Shown here one piece after another: positions 1-7,791 of a stretch of DNA of 22,387 nt (positions are counted from its first letter, which is position 1; every line of letters begins with the position of its first letter). The stretch spans positions 1 through 22,387 of the forward strand of contig DEZK01000024.1 of assembly GCA_002365175.1 (NCBI GenBank), read 5' to 3'. Source of the DNA: Raskinella chloraquaticus (SeqCode) (GTDB lineage: Bacteria; Pseudomonadota; Alphaproteobacteria; Rhizobiales; UBA4765). The translations under genes and the position numbers were made by a program. A model generated the notes under the pieces. It did not search any database, was not told where the DNA came from, and saw nothing but the letters and a program-made list of their open reading frames with translations.

Positions 1-350
1 AAACGAGGCTAGGAACTATTTCAGCAACGCACAAGTCACCGGTTTTTAACCTTCCTTAAGGGAAATCAATGGGGTGCTCCTGGCGAAAATCACGATGGAA
101 TGAGACAAAATCGCAATTAGCCTCCAACAAAACGTCAGATTTCCATCAGTTCTCGCTCGTCACTGGCAAAATAGCCGTAATTTCTTGAAATCAGCGCTAT
201 TTGCCCTGATCAGCCTGTCTGGCGTTCACATATGTGTGCATGTACGCTTTCAGTGCGACTGTCACACATTCAACACAGTCTGGCGCCCGCCGAGGGTGGC
301 AAAGCGAACCGGACGACGCAGATTTCCAGAATCAACTCCTTTGGGGTTGA
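1..350. other. Gene-free left margin
   Basis: No convincing coding sequence is seen here on either strand. The short open frames present (for example 185-385) have no recognisable motif and are rich in Cys, Arg and Pro, as expected of chance frames. The stretch is more AT-rich than the genes to its right. A small CCTTAAGG palindrome lies at 54-61. The region is probably the space between the minus-strand unit ending at 351 and a gene to the left of the window. Only the hairpin at 331-351 can be given a likely role. Confidence 0.5.
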
Positions 351-351
351 T
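331..351 (-). terminator. Hairpin at the end of the crotonase gene, possible terminator
   Basis: ATCAACTCC at 331-339 pairs with GGGGTTGAT at 343-351 across a TTT loop, giving a 9-bp stem with one G-T pair. It begins inside the stop codon of the minus-strand crotonase gene. No clear U-run follows on the minus strand, so it is a weak terminator or an mRNA 3'-end stabiliser. Confidence 0.4.
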
Positions 352-1124
352 CACCGCCCCTGCCAATGCGCCGCTCGCTTGGTAAGAAAAGCGTCCATGC
401 CTTCACGAAAATCGCCGCTGCCATAGCACAGTCGCACCAGATCGCGGTCCGACACACCTTCGCCAACGCGGACGCGGCGCAGCCCCTCCTTCGTGGCATA
501 AAGCGTCAGCGGCGCATGCCCGGCAATGCGCGTCGCAAGTGCCATGCCGCGCCGGGCCAGATCCTCTTTGGCGATGACCTCGCTGACGAGCCCGATCGAC
601 AAGGCTTCCGCCGCTTCGATGAGGCGGGCGGTAAAGATCATGTCAATGACCCTCTGCGGCCCGACGAGGCCCGCCAATTGTCCGAGGTTTTCAGCTGACA
701 GGCAATTGCCGAGCGTGCGGGCGATGGGAAAGCCGAAGCGCAGATTGTCGCCGGCGATCCGCATGTCGCAGCGCGCCGCGATCGCTGCCCCGCCGCCCGT
801 GCAGGCGCCAGCGATGACGGCAATCGTCGGCAGGCGGCAACGCTCGATGCTGCCCAGCACCTCGTCGATGAAATCCTCATAGGCAACCGCATCGTCGGGC
901 GAGGCAAACGAGCGGAATTCGCCGATGTCCGTCCCGGCTGCGAACGCCTCGTTGCCGGCGCCGGTGAGGATGAGCGCGCGCAGCTGATGATCGGCGCTTG
1001 CCATGTCGACGCGCTGCTTGAGCTCACGGTACATATCAAGCGTGAACGCGTTGCGCGCTTGCGGGCGGTTGATGGTGATTGTGGCAACCGCACCCTCGAT
1101 CGAGAAAAGGATATGCCCGCTCAC
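351..1124 (-). CDS. Enoyl-CoA hydratase/isomerase (crotonase) family protein
   Basis: The 257-residue product has the usual crotonase length and layout. The first oxyanion-hole segment is FAAGTDIGEF (61-70), the second is GACTGGGAA (107-115), and a CDMRIA strand follows. By eye alignment, the first catalytic Glu of classic hydratases (rat Glu144) falls on Ile134 in FGFPIARTLG, and the second (Glu164) on Asp161. A standard enoyl-CoA hydration is therefore doubtful; an isomerase, hydrolase or other CoA-thioester reaction is possible. It starts at GTG and overlaps the stop of the upstream dehydrogenase by 4 bp (GTGA), so the two are probably translationally coupled. The family is certain; the reaction is not. 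Confidence 0.9.
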   Translation of the reverse strand: MSGHILFSIEGAVATITINRPQARNAFTLDMYRELKQRVDMASADHQLRALILTGAGNEAFAAGTDIGEFRSFASPDDAVAYEDFIDEVLGSIERCRLPTIAVIAGACTGGGAAIAARCDMRIAGDNLRFGFPIARTLGNCLSAENLGQLAGLVGPQRVIDMIFTARLIEAAEALSIGLVSEVIAKEDLARRGMALATRIAGHAPLTLYATKEGLRRVRVGEGVSDRDLVRLCYGSGDFREGMDAFLTKRAAHWQGR

Positions 1125-2194
1125 AGCTCGCTCTCCACCGCCTTGCCGCAGGTGAGCGTATCAGCTTTGCCGCCAAGATCACCGGTCCGGCGCATCGGAT
1201 CGGCCAGCACCCGCTCAATGGCAGCCTCGATCGCCTGCGCCGCCTCGCGCTCGCCCAGATGGTCGAGCATCATGGCAGCCGACCAGATCTGGCCGACGGG
1301 ATTGGCGATGCCCTTGCCGGCGATATCTGGGGCGGAACCATGAACCGGCTCGAAGGTCGAGGGAAAATCCCTCTCGGGGTTGATATTGCCGGAAGGCGCG
1401 ATGCCAATCGTCCCCGTACAGGCCGGGCCAAGGTCGGACAGGATGTCGCCAAAGAGGTTCGAGGCCACCACCACATCGAACCAGTCCGGATGCAGGACAA
1501 AATGGGCGCTCAGAATGTCGATGTGAAAGCGGTCGGTGCGTACGTCCGGGTAGGTCTTCGCCATCGCCTCCACCCGCTCGTCCCAATAGGGCATGGTGAT
1601 CGAGATGCCGTTTGATTTGGTGGCCGACGTCAGATGCTTCTTGCCGCGCCGCTGGGCCAGTTCAAAGGCATATTTCAGGACCCGGTCCACGCCGTGGCGC
1701 GTCATCACCGTTTCCTGCACCACGAATTCGCGGGCCGTATCAGGGAACATGCGCCCGCCGATCGAGGAATATTCCCCCTCGGTATTCTCGCGCACCACAT
1801 AGAAATCGATATCGCCGGGCTTGCGGCCCGAGAGCGGCGAGTTGACGCCCGGCATCAGGCGCACCGGGCGCAGATTGACGTATTGATCAAATTCACGCCG
1901 GAAGAGGATAAGCGAACCCCACAGCGAGATATGGTCAGGCACGGTTGCCGGCCAGCCGACCGCGCCGAAGAAAATCGCGTCGTGGCGCCCGATATGCTCT
2001 TTCCAGTCCTCCGGCATCATGCGCCCGTGCCTGGCGTAATAATCGCAGGAGGCGAAATCGAACCAGTCGAGTTTCAACTCGAAGCCAAAGGCTTTCGCTG
2101 CCTTCTCAAGGATGCGGACCCCTTCCGGCACCACCTCCTTGCCGATGCCATCCCCGGGGATGACGGCGATCCGATACACACGATTGGTTGCCAT
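1121..2194 (-). CDS. Tartrate/D-malate dehydrogenase family, NAD-dependent decarboxylating
   Basis: The 357-residue protein belongs to the isopropylmalate/isocitrate/tartrate dehydrogenase superfamily of beta-decarboxylating hydroxyacid dehydrogenases. Visible motifs are PGDGIGKE (13-20), the substrate-binding RPVRL (109-113), RENTEGEYS (135-143), Lys193, metal-binding Asp226, Asp250 and Asp254, and EPVHGSAPDIAGKGIANP near 282-299. The RPVRLMPG stretch and overall pattern resemble tartrate/D-malate dehydrogenases (TtuC/DmlA) more than LeuB. It would oxidise a 2-hydroxy-dicarboxylate, usually with decarboxylation, using NAD and Mn or Mg. The ATG at 2194 is preceded by a purine-rich GAGAAG site. 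It is first gene of a two-gene unit with the crotonase. Exact substrate preference cannot be read from sequence. Confidence 0.88.
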   Translation of the reverse strand: MATNRVYRIAVIPGDGIGKEVVPEGVRILEKAAKAFGFELKLDWFDFASCDYYARHGRMMPEDWKEHIGRHDAIFFGAVGWPATVPDHISLWGSLILFRREFDQYVNLRPVRLMPGVNSPLSGRKPGDIDFYVVRENTEGEYSSIGGRMFPDTAREFVVQETVMTRHGVDRVLKYAFELAQRRGKKHLTSATKSNGISITMPYWDERVEAMAKTYPDVRTDRFHIDILSAHFVLHPDWFDVVVASNLFGDILSDLGPACTGTIGIAPSGNINPERDFPSTFEPVHGSAPDIAGKGIANPVGQIWSAAMMLDHLGEREAAQAIEAAIERVLADPMRRTGDLGGKADTLTCGKAVESEL

Positions 2195-2259
2195 CTTGCT
2201 TCTCGCTTCCTCATTCCGTTCGGCGCTATGCTAAGCATGCCGGGGCAGGGAGGAACAAG

Positions 2260-2910
2260 ATGACTTTGCAGCTTGATCTCTATTGGTCGTTTCGCAGCCC
2301 CTATTCCTATTTTGTTACCAAACGGGCGCTGTCACTGGCGCGTGATTATGACGTTGCTGTCGCGCTGCGCGTGGTTCATCCCGCCGCGATCCGCAACCCC
2401 GCCTATTTTCGCGCCATGAACCCGCTGTCGCGGCCATACTTCATGCGCGACTGCCTCCGCGTGGCCGAATATCTCGGCCTGCCATTCCGCCGCCCGGTGC
2501 CCGATCCGATCATCCAGAATATGGAGACGCTGGAGATTGCGCCCGAGCAGCCGCTGATGCTGCGCCTCAGCCGGCTTGGTATTGCGGCCGTTGAGGCAGG
2601 CCGCGGCATGGCTTTCGCTGATGAGGTGTCGCGGCTGCTGTGGGAGGGCCGGACGGATAACTGGCACGAGAGTGATCATCTGGCCCAAGCCGCACAGCGC
2701 GCCGGGCTCGATCTTGTCCGCCTTGACGCGGCAATCCTCGCCGAGCCCGAGCGCCATGAGCAGATACTTGCCGACAATGATGCAGCGCTCCGCGCGGCTG
2801 GCCATTGGGGCGTGCCGACTTTTGTTTTGAGCGGCGAGCCGTTCTTTGGTCAGGATCGCTTCGACGTGCTGATGTGGCGGCTCGGTCAGCAGGGTATGAA
2901 GCGGCGCTAA
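2260..2910 (+). CDS. DsbA-fold 2-hydroxychromene-2-carboxylate isomerase family protein
   Basis: I chose the ATG at 2260 because GGGAGGAA lies just upstream and the family's N-terminus begins there; a longer frame from 2188 would overlap the divergent dehydrogenase. The 216-residue product shows WSFRSPYSY (9-17), where DsbA proteins would carry CxxC and HCCA isomerases carry Ser. It also has the cis-proline segment GVPTFVL and the C-terminal FFGQDRFDVLMWRL. The family uses glutathione, either for isomerising hydroxychromene carboxylate in naphthalene breakdown or for other GST-kappa-like reactions. It is divergent from the tartrate dehydrogenase gene and has no ring-cleavage genes nearby, so a naphthalene role is unlikely. 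The fold assignment is solid; the substrate is unknown. Confidence 0.85.
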   Translation: MTLQLDLYWSFRSPYSYFVTKRALSLARDYDVAVALRVVHPAAIRNPAYFRAMNPLSRPYFMRDCLRVAEYLGLPFRRPVPDPIIQNMETLEIAPEQPLMLRLSRLGIAAVEAGRGMAFADEVSRLLWEGRTDNWHESDHLAQAAQRAGLDLVRLDAAILAEPERHEQILADNDAALRAAGHWGVPTFVLSGEPFFGQDRFDVLMWRLGQQGMKRR

Positions 2911-3026
2911 TAGACCGCACGCCAGCAATTACCCGTGAAAAGCGGTTTTGGCCGACGATGCACCGCACGCAGCGGCCCTGATCAAGGCATTCGCTGTCAG
3001 GATGTGGGACGTCTGACCATCATGAC

Positions 3027-3045
3027 GATCGACCATCTGTCGATC
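3027..3045 (+). terminator. Possible terminator hairpin in the 2911-3165 gap
   Basis: GATCGAC (3027-3033) and GTCGATC (3039-3045) form a perfect 7-bp stem with a CATCT loop, followed by ACATTTGTTTT, which is T-rich. This fits a weak intrinsic terminator for the isomerase gene, although it lies about 115 bp past the stop. The rest of the gap is AT-rich and may hold the promoter of the next gene, but no confident -35/-10 pair was seen. Confidence 0.35.
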
Positions 3046-3165
3046 ACATTTGTTTTATATATGTGACAGTCAGGTAATTACGCATTCTCAACTTCTTACA
3101 TGCCATTGGTATGCCAGCCGTCAAGATCAGACACGAACGGCTTACTTGCGTAACGGGAATTGGCG

Positions 3166-4995
3166 ATGAACCCGACGAACAATGGCGTCTTGTGGCTTTC
3201 AAACAAAAATTGTGCGCTGTTTCTATCGCGTGTTCGCAGTCAGATCGACATGGCGCTTCAACCCATAGTTGACGTGCGTAATGGGCGCACGATGGCTTAT
3301 GAAAGTCTGGTGCGTAATACAGCCGATATCGGCTTTTCATCTATTGTGGATTTCTTCCAGCACGCTCATGACCATGATGTGCTGTTTGAACTGGAAGTCG
3401 AATTGCAGCGCAAGGCGGTGGCTGCATTCTGCCAGGCCAATCCACCTCCCGGCGCGCGGCTCTTTATCAATCTCGATGCCCGCCTGTCCAACCACATGAT
3501 CAAATTTTGCGCCGAGCTTGAAAAAAGCCTGGCCAAATGCCGCCTCGAACCGGGTCAGCTTTGTGTTGAACTGTCTAAATCGAACCAGAACCTCAACGGC
3601 CCAGCCCTGGAGGATCAGGTCGGCGCGCTGCGCAGCAGGGGTTTTCGCGTTGCGGTAGATGATTATGGCGCCGGCAGCGCCGGATTGCGCATGCTTTATC
3701 AGGGCAGCCCCGACTTCGTGAAAATCGATCGCTTTTTTGTTGCGGGTATGGAGGCGGACGCAAGGAAACGCCTGTTTGTGTCGTCCGTCGTCGATCTGGC
3801 GCACACATTGGGCGTATCCGTCATCGGCGAGGGCGTGGAAACCGAGGCGGAACTGAAATGCTGCCGTGAATCGCGCTGCGATCTGGTGCAAGGATATTTC
3901 ATTGCCAGACCGACGCAGCTCTACAGTGATTTGAACGCGTCTTATGATCACGTGGCGGCGGCGTCGCAGCAACCCATCCATGTTCTGCACGATGACGAGA
4001 TCAGGATTCAGATCGAACCCTACGAGGTTCTGCCTGCATCAGCGTCATTGCTGCAGGTGCTCAAGCTGTTCCGTTGCCACCCGCACCAGACTGTGATCCC
4101 CATCGTCGATGGCAATGGTGAACCCCGCGGTGTGATCCGAGAAGTCGATATCAAGCCTTTTCTGCATTCACCTTTCGGCCGGGATCTGCTGTCCAACCGG
4201 GCGGCTGGAATAACGCTTGCCAGCTTTCTGCGCTCGATCCCGGCTGCCGAAAGCAGCAGCAGCCTCCCGCATCTCGTCGAGACCTACCAGGACAGGCTGC
4301 AGGAAGGCGTGCTCGTCACCCAGGATCGCAAGTATTCCGGCTTTCTGCCGGCTAACGCACTCGTCAAGATTATCAACAACATGCGGTTGAGTGAGGCACG
4401 CGGTGCCAATCCGCTGACGAAATTGCCAGGTAATGACCGGATTCTGGAATTCATCGATAATTCTTGTATGCAAGGATCATCGGAGCGGCTCTTCTGCTAC
4501 TTTGATTTCGATCATTTCAAACCCTTCAATGACGTCTATGGCTTTGGTATCGGCGATCGCGCCATCATCATGTTTCGCGATATCATTGCCCACGAAATGG
4601 CAGGAACCGGCATATTCTACGGCCATATCGGTGGGGATGATTTTTTTGCCGGCGCAGTAGGTGATGCTTGCAGCGACCTTGCAGCCATGCTCACCCGGGT
4701 GCGCGAGACCTTCGCCCACAGCGTATCGAGCCTCTACACGCTTTCTGATCGTGAGCGCGGCTATATCGAGGCTGCGGGCCGCGATGGCCAGTCTGCCTGC
4801 TGGCCGCTGATGACGTGTAGCGTTGGCGTCCTGCGCGCTTTGCCTGGCAGCACTTGCGCTGGCGTCGATGGCGTCACACGGACGCTCGCCTCGCTGAAGA
4901 AAAAAGCGAAGACCATGCCAGGTGGCATCTTTGAAGTGACCCTCACTCGCGGGGAAGTCACAACTGCGCCGCAGGCCGTTTGCAGCGCTGCCTAG
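3166..4995 (+). CDS. Cyclic di-GMP protein with EAL, CBS-like and GGDEF domains
   Basis: The ATG at 3166 is preferred: GGGAA ends 6 nt before it, while an in-frame TTG at 3160 has no room for a ribosome site. The 609-residue product has an EAL phosphodiesterase domain first (about 20-255), then a CBS-like segment (about 285-400), then a GGDEF domain (about 415-595). The EAL signature is ESL. The metal and catalytic residues Asn102, Glu135, Asp165-Asp166, Lys186, Glu222 and Gln242 are present, but the second Glu of the usual ELTE motif is Lys138 (ELSK). The cyclase signature is GGDDF (489-493), with FDFDHFKPFND upstream. No signal peptide or membrane span is seen, so it is likely cytosolic. 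It could make or destroy c-di-GMP, or be regulated by one domain; activity cannot be settled from sequence. Confidence 0.9.
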   Translation: MNPTNNGVLWLSNKNCALFLSRVRSQIDMALQPIVDVRNGRTMAYESLVRNTADIGFSSIVDFFQHAHDHDVLFELEVELQRKAVAAFCQANPPPGARLFINLDARLSNHMIKFCAELEKSLAKCRLEPGQLCVELSKSNQNLNGPALEDQVGALRSRGFRVAVDDYGAGSAGLRMLYQGSPDFVKIDRFFVAGMEADARKRLFVSSVVDLAHTLGVSVIGEGVETEAELKCCRESRCDLVQGYFIARPTQLYSDLNASYDHVAAASQQPIHVLHDDEIRIQIEPYEVLPASASLLQVLKLFRCHPHQTVIPIVDGNGEPRGVIREVDIKPFLHSPFGRDLLSNRAAGITLASFLRSIPAAESSSSLPHLVETYQDRLQEGVLVTQDRKYSGFLPANALVKIINNMRLSEARGANPLTKLPGNDRILEFIDNSCMQGSSERLFCYFDFDHFKPFNDVYGFGIGDRAIIMFRDIIAHEMAGTGIFYGHIGGDDFFAGAVGDACSDLAAMLTRVRETFAHSVSSLYTLSDRERGYIEAAGRDGQSACWPLMTCSVGVLRALPGSTCAGVDGVTRTLASLKKKAKTMPGGIFEVTLTRGEVTTAPQAVCSAA

Positions 4996-5030
4996 CTTGG
5001 CCTGAACGCAAGGGATGACCGAGGCGGTAT

Positions 5031-5060
5031 TTGACAACCGTTCCGTAGCGTGATGCGATT
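5031..5060 (+). promoter_or_regulatory. Possible promoter of the ABC importer operon
   Basis: A perfect TTGACA -35 element lies at 5031-5036, between the c-di-GMP gene and the binding-protein gene. The matching -10 region near 5054-5059 (TGCGAT) is poor, so only the -35 half is persuasive. Confidence 0.3.
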
Positions 5061-5085
5061 GCGCGTTGCAATATGGGAGGGCTGG

Positions 5086-6027
5086 ATGTCACGTTTCAAA
5101 CTGGTCGCAGCTGCTTTAGTCGCGCTCACTGCGACGCCGGCGGTTGCTCAAACCAAGGTCAGCATCGGCTTTTCGGGCTGGACCGGCTTTGCCCCGCTTG
5201 TATTGGCCAAGGAAGCCGGGATATTCGCCAAAAACGGCCTCGACGTCACCTTGAAGAAGATCCCGCAGGCCAGCCGCCATCTCGCCATGGCAGCAGGTGA
5301 CATCCAGTGCGCGGCAACGACGGTTGAAACCTGGATTGTGTGGAATGCGGCCGGCATTGCCAGCACGCAGATTTTTCAGATGGATAAATCCTACGGCGCC
5401 GACGGCATGGCGGTGCGCGGCAATATTGCCTCGATCAAGGATTTGAAGGGCAAGCAGGTTGCCGCCTCCGCTCCCGGTACCGCGCCCTATTTCACGCTGG
5501 CCTGGTTTTTGAAAAAGAATGGCCTGTCGGTCAAGGATGTGACGGTCGTCAATATGGAGCCTGGCCCCGCCGCTCAGGCTTTCATCGCCGGACAGAATGA
5601 CGTTGCGATGACCTATGAGCCCTATCTCTCGGCGGTCCGCGACAAGCCCGAGGCAGGCAAGATCATCGCCACCACGCTCGATTATCCGATGATCATGGAT
5701 ACGTTTGGCTGCACGCCGAAATTCCTCGCCGAGAATGAGGCTGCGGCCAAAGCGCTGGCGAAGAGCTATTTCGAGGCGGTCGCCCTGATCAAATCGGATC
5801 AGGCGAAAGCCTATGACATCATGGGCGCCGACGTGAAGCAGACGGGCGAACAGTTTGGCAATTCAGCGAAATATCTGCGCTGGCAGGACAAGGACGCCAA
5901 CAAGGCGTTCTTTGCCGGCGATTTCAAGTCGTTCTCCAAGGAAGCTGCCGATCTCCTTCTGGAAATTGGTGTCATCAAGCAGATACCCGATCTGACCAGG
6001 CTGGCGGATACGCGCTTTCTCGACTGA
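5086..6027 (+). CDS. ABC importer periplasmic binding protein, NitT/TauT (NMT1/SsuA-like) type
   Basis: The start at 5086 is chosen for the strong GGGAGG site at 5075-5080 and because it opens directly onto a signal peptide (MSRFKLVAAALVALTATPAVA, then QTKV). The 313-residue protein then shows the NMT1/SsuA pattern: IGFSGWTGFAPLVLAKEAGIF, DIQCAATTVETW, and the hinge DLKGKQVAASAPGTAPYF. It delivers a small organic anion or precursor to the membrane permease. Relatives bind sulfonates, nitrate, taurine, pyrimidine precursors or aromatic acids, and the ligand here is not evident. It is the first gene of a three-gene importer and is followed by a strong hairpin. Confidence 0.9.
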   Translation: MSRFKLVAAALVALTATPAVAQTKVSIGFSGWTGFAPLVLAKEAGIFAKNGLDVTLKKIPQASRHLAMAAGDIQCAATTVETWIVWNAAGIASTQIFQMDKSYGADGMAVRGNIASIKDLKGKQVAASAPGTAPYFTLAWFLKKNGLSVKDVTVVNMEPGPAAQAFIAGQNDVAMTYEPYLSAVRDKPEAGKIIATTLDYPMIMDTFGCTPKFLAENEAAAKALAKSYFEAVALIKSDQAKAYDIMGADVKQTGEQFGNSAKYLRWQDKDANKAFFAGDFKSFSKEAADLLLEIGVIKQIPDLTRLADTRFLD

Positions 6028-6061
6028 TGGCGGGCGCTCGTGCTTTTGCGATGTCGACAGT

Positions 6062-6083
6062 CCGGCATGTCCTGACATGCCGG
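6062..6083 (+). other. Intercistronic hairpin after the ABC binding-protein gene
   Basis: CCGGCATGTC (6062-6071) and GACATGCCGG (6074-6083) are perfect inverted repeats separated by 2 bases; in RNA the inner pair would open to a 4-nt loop. No U-run follows. In importer operons such hairpins commonly protect the 3' end of the binding-protein message or partly stop transcription, giving more binding protein than permease. That role here is inferred. Confidence 0.55.
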
Positions 6084-6105
6084 GCCGATACATGTATCTG
6101 ATCTC

Positions 6106-6879
6106 ATGAAACCGCTTGAGCCCATTTCCTTTGGTGCGCGCCTGGCGCTGGGCCTGTTGTTCTTCGTCGTTTTTGTTGCCGCATGGTCTCTGGCGACATT
6201 CGGTGGATTTGTGTCGAAGACTTTCCTCGCCGATCCGCTGACGATGATCGACGAGGGGCGTATCCTCATCGTGCGCTATGGCTTTCTGGGCGATATTGCC
6301 ATCACCATCTGGCGGGTCGTCGGCGGTTTCGTTCTGGCGGCGGCCGTTGCTGTTCCCCTCGGTGTGCTGATGGGGGCCTACAAGCCGGTCGAGGCGCTGC
6401 TGGAGCCGTTCATATCGTTTGCCCGCTATCTCCCGGCTTCGGCCTTCATCCCCCTTCTTATTCTGTGGGCGGGAACCGGCGAGCTGCAAAAACTTCTGGT
6501 GATCTTCATCGGCTCGTTTTTTCAGCTCGTTCTGATCATCGCCGTGACAGTTGGTGGCACGCGGCGCGATCTCGTCGAGGCAGCGCTGACGCTGGGCGCG
6601 AAGGATAGCCGCATCCTCACCCGGGTATTGTTGCCAGCCGCAGGCCCGCAGATCGCCGAGACATTACGCCTTGTCCTTGGCTGGGCCTGGACCTATGTCA
6701 TCGTCGCTGAACTCATCGGCTCGTCTGCCGGTATTGGCCACATGATCATCGACAGCCAGGCCTTGCTCGCCACCGGCCAGATCATTTTCGGCATCATCGT
6801 TATCGGCATCATCGGGCTTGTGTCCGATTTTCTGTTCAAGGCGCTCAATCGCCGCCTGTTCGCGTGGAGCACGTTGTGA
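6106..6879 (+). CDS. ABC importer permease, SsuC/TauC-like
   Basis: The 257-residue membrane protein has about six hydrophobic segments, starting with ARLALGLLFFVVFVAAWSLA (about 9-28). The ATPase-coupling EAA loop is EAALTLGAKDSRILTRVLLP (about 157-176), which places it in the BPD_transp_1 family beside SsuC and TauC. It forms the inner-membrane channel of the importer. Its last codons overlap the ATPase gene by 4 bp (GTGA), so the two subunits are likely made in step. The ATG at 6106 follows the 78-bp gap that holds the hairpin after the binding-protein gene. Confidence 0.9.
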   Translation: MKPLEPISFGARLALGLLFFVVFVAAWSLATFGGFVSKTFLADPLTMIDEGRILIVRYGFLGDIAITIWRVVGGFVLAAAVAVPLGVLMGAYKPVEALLEPFISFARYLPASAFIPLLILWAGTGELQKLLVIFIGSFFQLVLIIAVTVGGTRRDLVEAALTLGAKDSRILTRVLLPAAGPQIAETLRLVLGWAWTYVIVAELIGSSAGIGHMIIDSQALLATGQIIFGIIVIGIIGLVSDFLFKALNRRLFAWSTL

Positions 6880-7658
6880 GCAAGCTCAGCGTCGAAAATG
6901 TGTCGCGGCAGTTTCCCGCCCCCAGGGGCGGTGCGCCCGTGCCGGCGCTGCTGCCGGTCGATTTGACGGTCGCCGACAATGATTTTCTCGTCCTGCTCGG
7001 ACCATCGGGATGCGGTAAATCAACCCTGCTGCGCCTGATCGCCGGGCTTGATCGCCCGACGACGGGGCGCATCCTGCTTGACGGCAGACCGGTGAGCGCG
7101 CCCGGTCCTGATCGCGGCATGGTGTTCCAGTCCTATACGCTGTTTCCGTGGCTGACGGTTGCAGACAACATCGCCTTCGGCCTGCGTGAAAAAGGCCTGG
7201 ACGAGGCGAGCGTCAAACCGATTATCTCTGACTGGCTGGAGCGTATTGGCCTGGCGGGTTTTGGCAACCACTACCCCAAGCAGCTTTCCGGCGGCATGCA
7301 GCAGCGAACCGCTATCGCCCGGGCGCTGGCAACCGATCCGGCGATCCTTCTTCTCGATGAACCCTTTGGCGCGCTTGATAATCAAACACGCGGATTGATG
7401 CAGGAAATGCTGTTGTCGATCTGGGAGAAGCAGAAAAAAACGGTGATATTCGTCACCCATGATATTGAAGAGGCGGTTTTTCTGGCCTCGCGCGTGATCG
7501 TGATGACCGCCCGACCGGGGCGGATCAAGGCGGAAATCGCCATCGATCTTGCCCATCCACGCCACTATACAGTGAAGACAAGCAGCGAATTTTCAGCTCT
7601 TAAGGCGCGTTTGACGGAAGAAATCCGCTCGGAGGCCCTGTTGGCTGCACATGTTTAA
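6876..7658 (+). CDS. ABC importer ATPase, SsuB/TauB-like
   Basis: I prefer the GTG at 6876: it overlaps the permease stop as GTGA and has GGAG at 6866-6869. A GTG at 6864 would add four residues. The 260-residue product carries a complete nucleotide-binding domain: Walker A GPSGCGKST, Q-loop MVFQSYTLFPWLTV, signature LSGGMQQR, Walker B ILLLDEPFGALD, and switch His in FVTHDIEEAV. It powers the importer from the cytoplasmic face. The last gene of the operon; an AT-rich gap of about 130 bp follows before the next gene. Nothing essential is missing. Confidence 0.93.
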   Translation: MSKLSVENVSRQFPAPRGGAPVPALLPVDLTVADNDFLVLLGPSGCGKSTLLRLIAGLDRPTTGRILLDGRPVSAPGPDRGMVFQSYTLFPWLTVADNIAFGLREKGLDEASVKPIISDWLERIGLAGFGNHYPKQLSGGMQQRTAIARALATDPAILLLDEPFGALDNQTRGLMQEMLLSIWEKQKKTVIFVTHDIEEAVFLASRVIVMTARPGRIKAEIAIDLAHPRHYTVKTSSEFSALKARLTEEIRSEALLAAHV

Positions 7659-7684
7659 CAAATGATATAAAGAAAAATCGCTGT

Positions 7685-7714
7685 TTTACGAAAATTAAAA
7701 CATAACTTTATCTA
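7685..7714 (+). promoter_or_regulatory. Possible promoter in the AT-rich gap before the DoxX-like gene
   Basis: The gap 7659-7791 is notably AT-rich for this window. TTTACG (7685-7690) lies 17-18 bp before TTATCTA (7708-7714), a weak -35/-10 pair on the plus strand. The base composition suggests a promoter somewhere here; the exact element is uncertain. Confidence 0.25.
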
Positions 7715-7791
7715 ATCCGCGAAGTTTACCTCACGGAAAGAGATATAGTCGATAACGTCCTCAACAACAAAACGTGAAGTGGGGACGTGTT

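Noticed and set aside
185..426. Short plus-strand frames in the left margin
   Set aside because: No ribosome site or family pattern, and they run into the end of the crotonase gene on the other strand.
2188..2259. Longer N-terminus for the HCCA-isomerase-like protein
   Set aside because: It would overlap the divergent tartrate dehydrogenase start and has no ribosome site, while ATG 2260 has a strong one.
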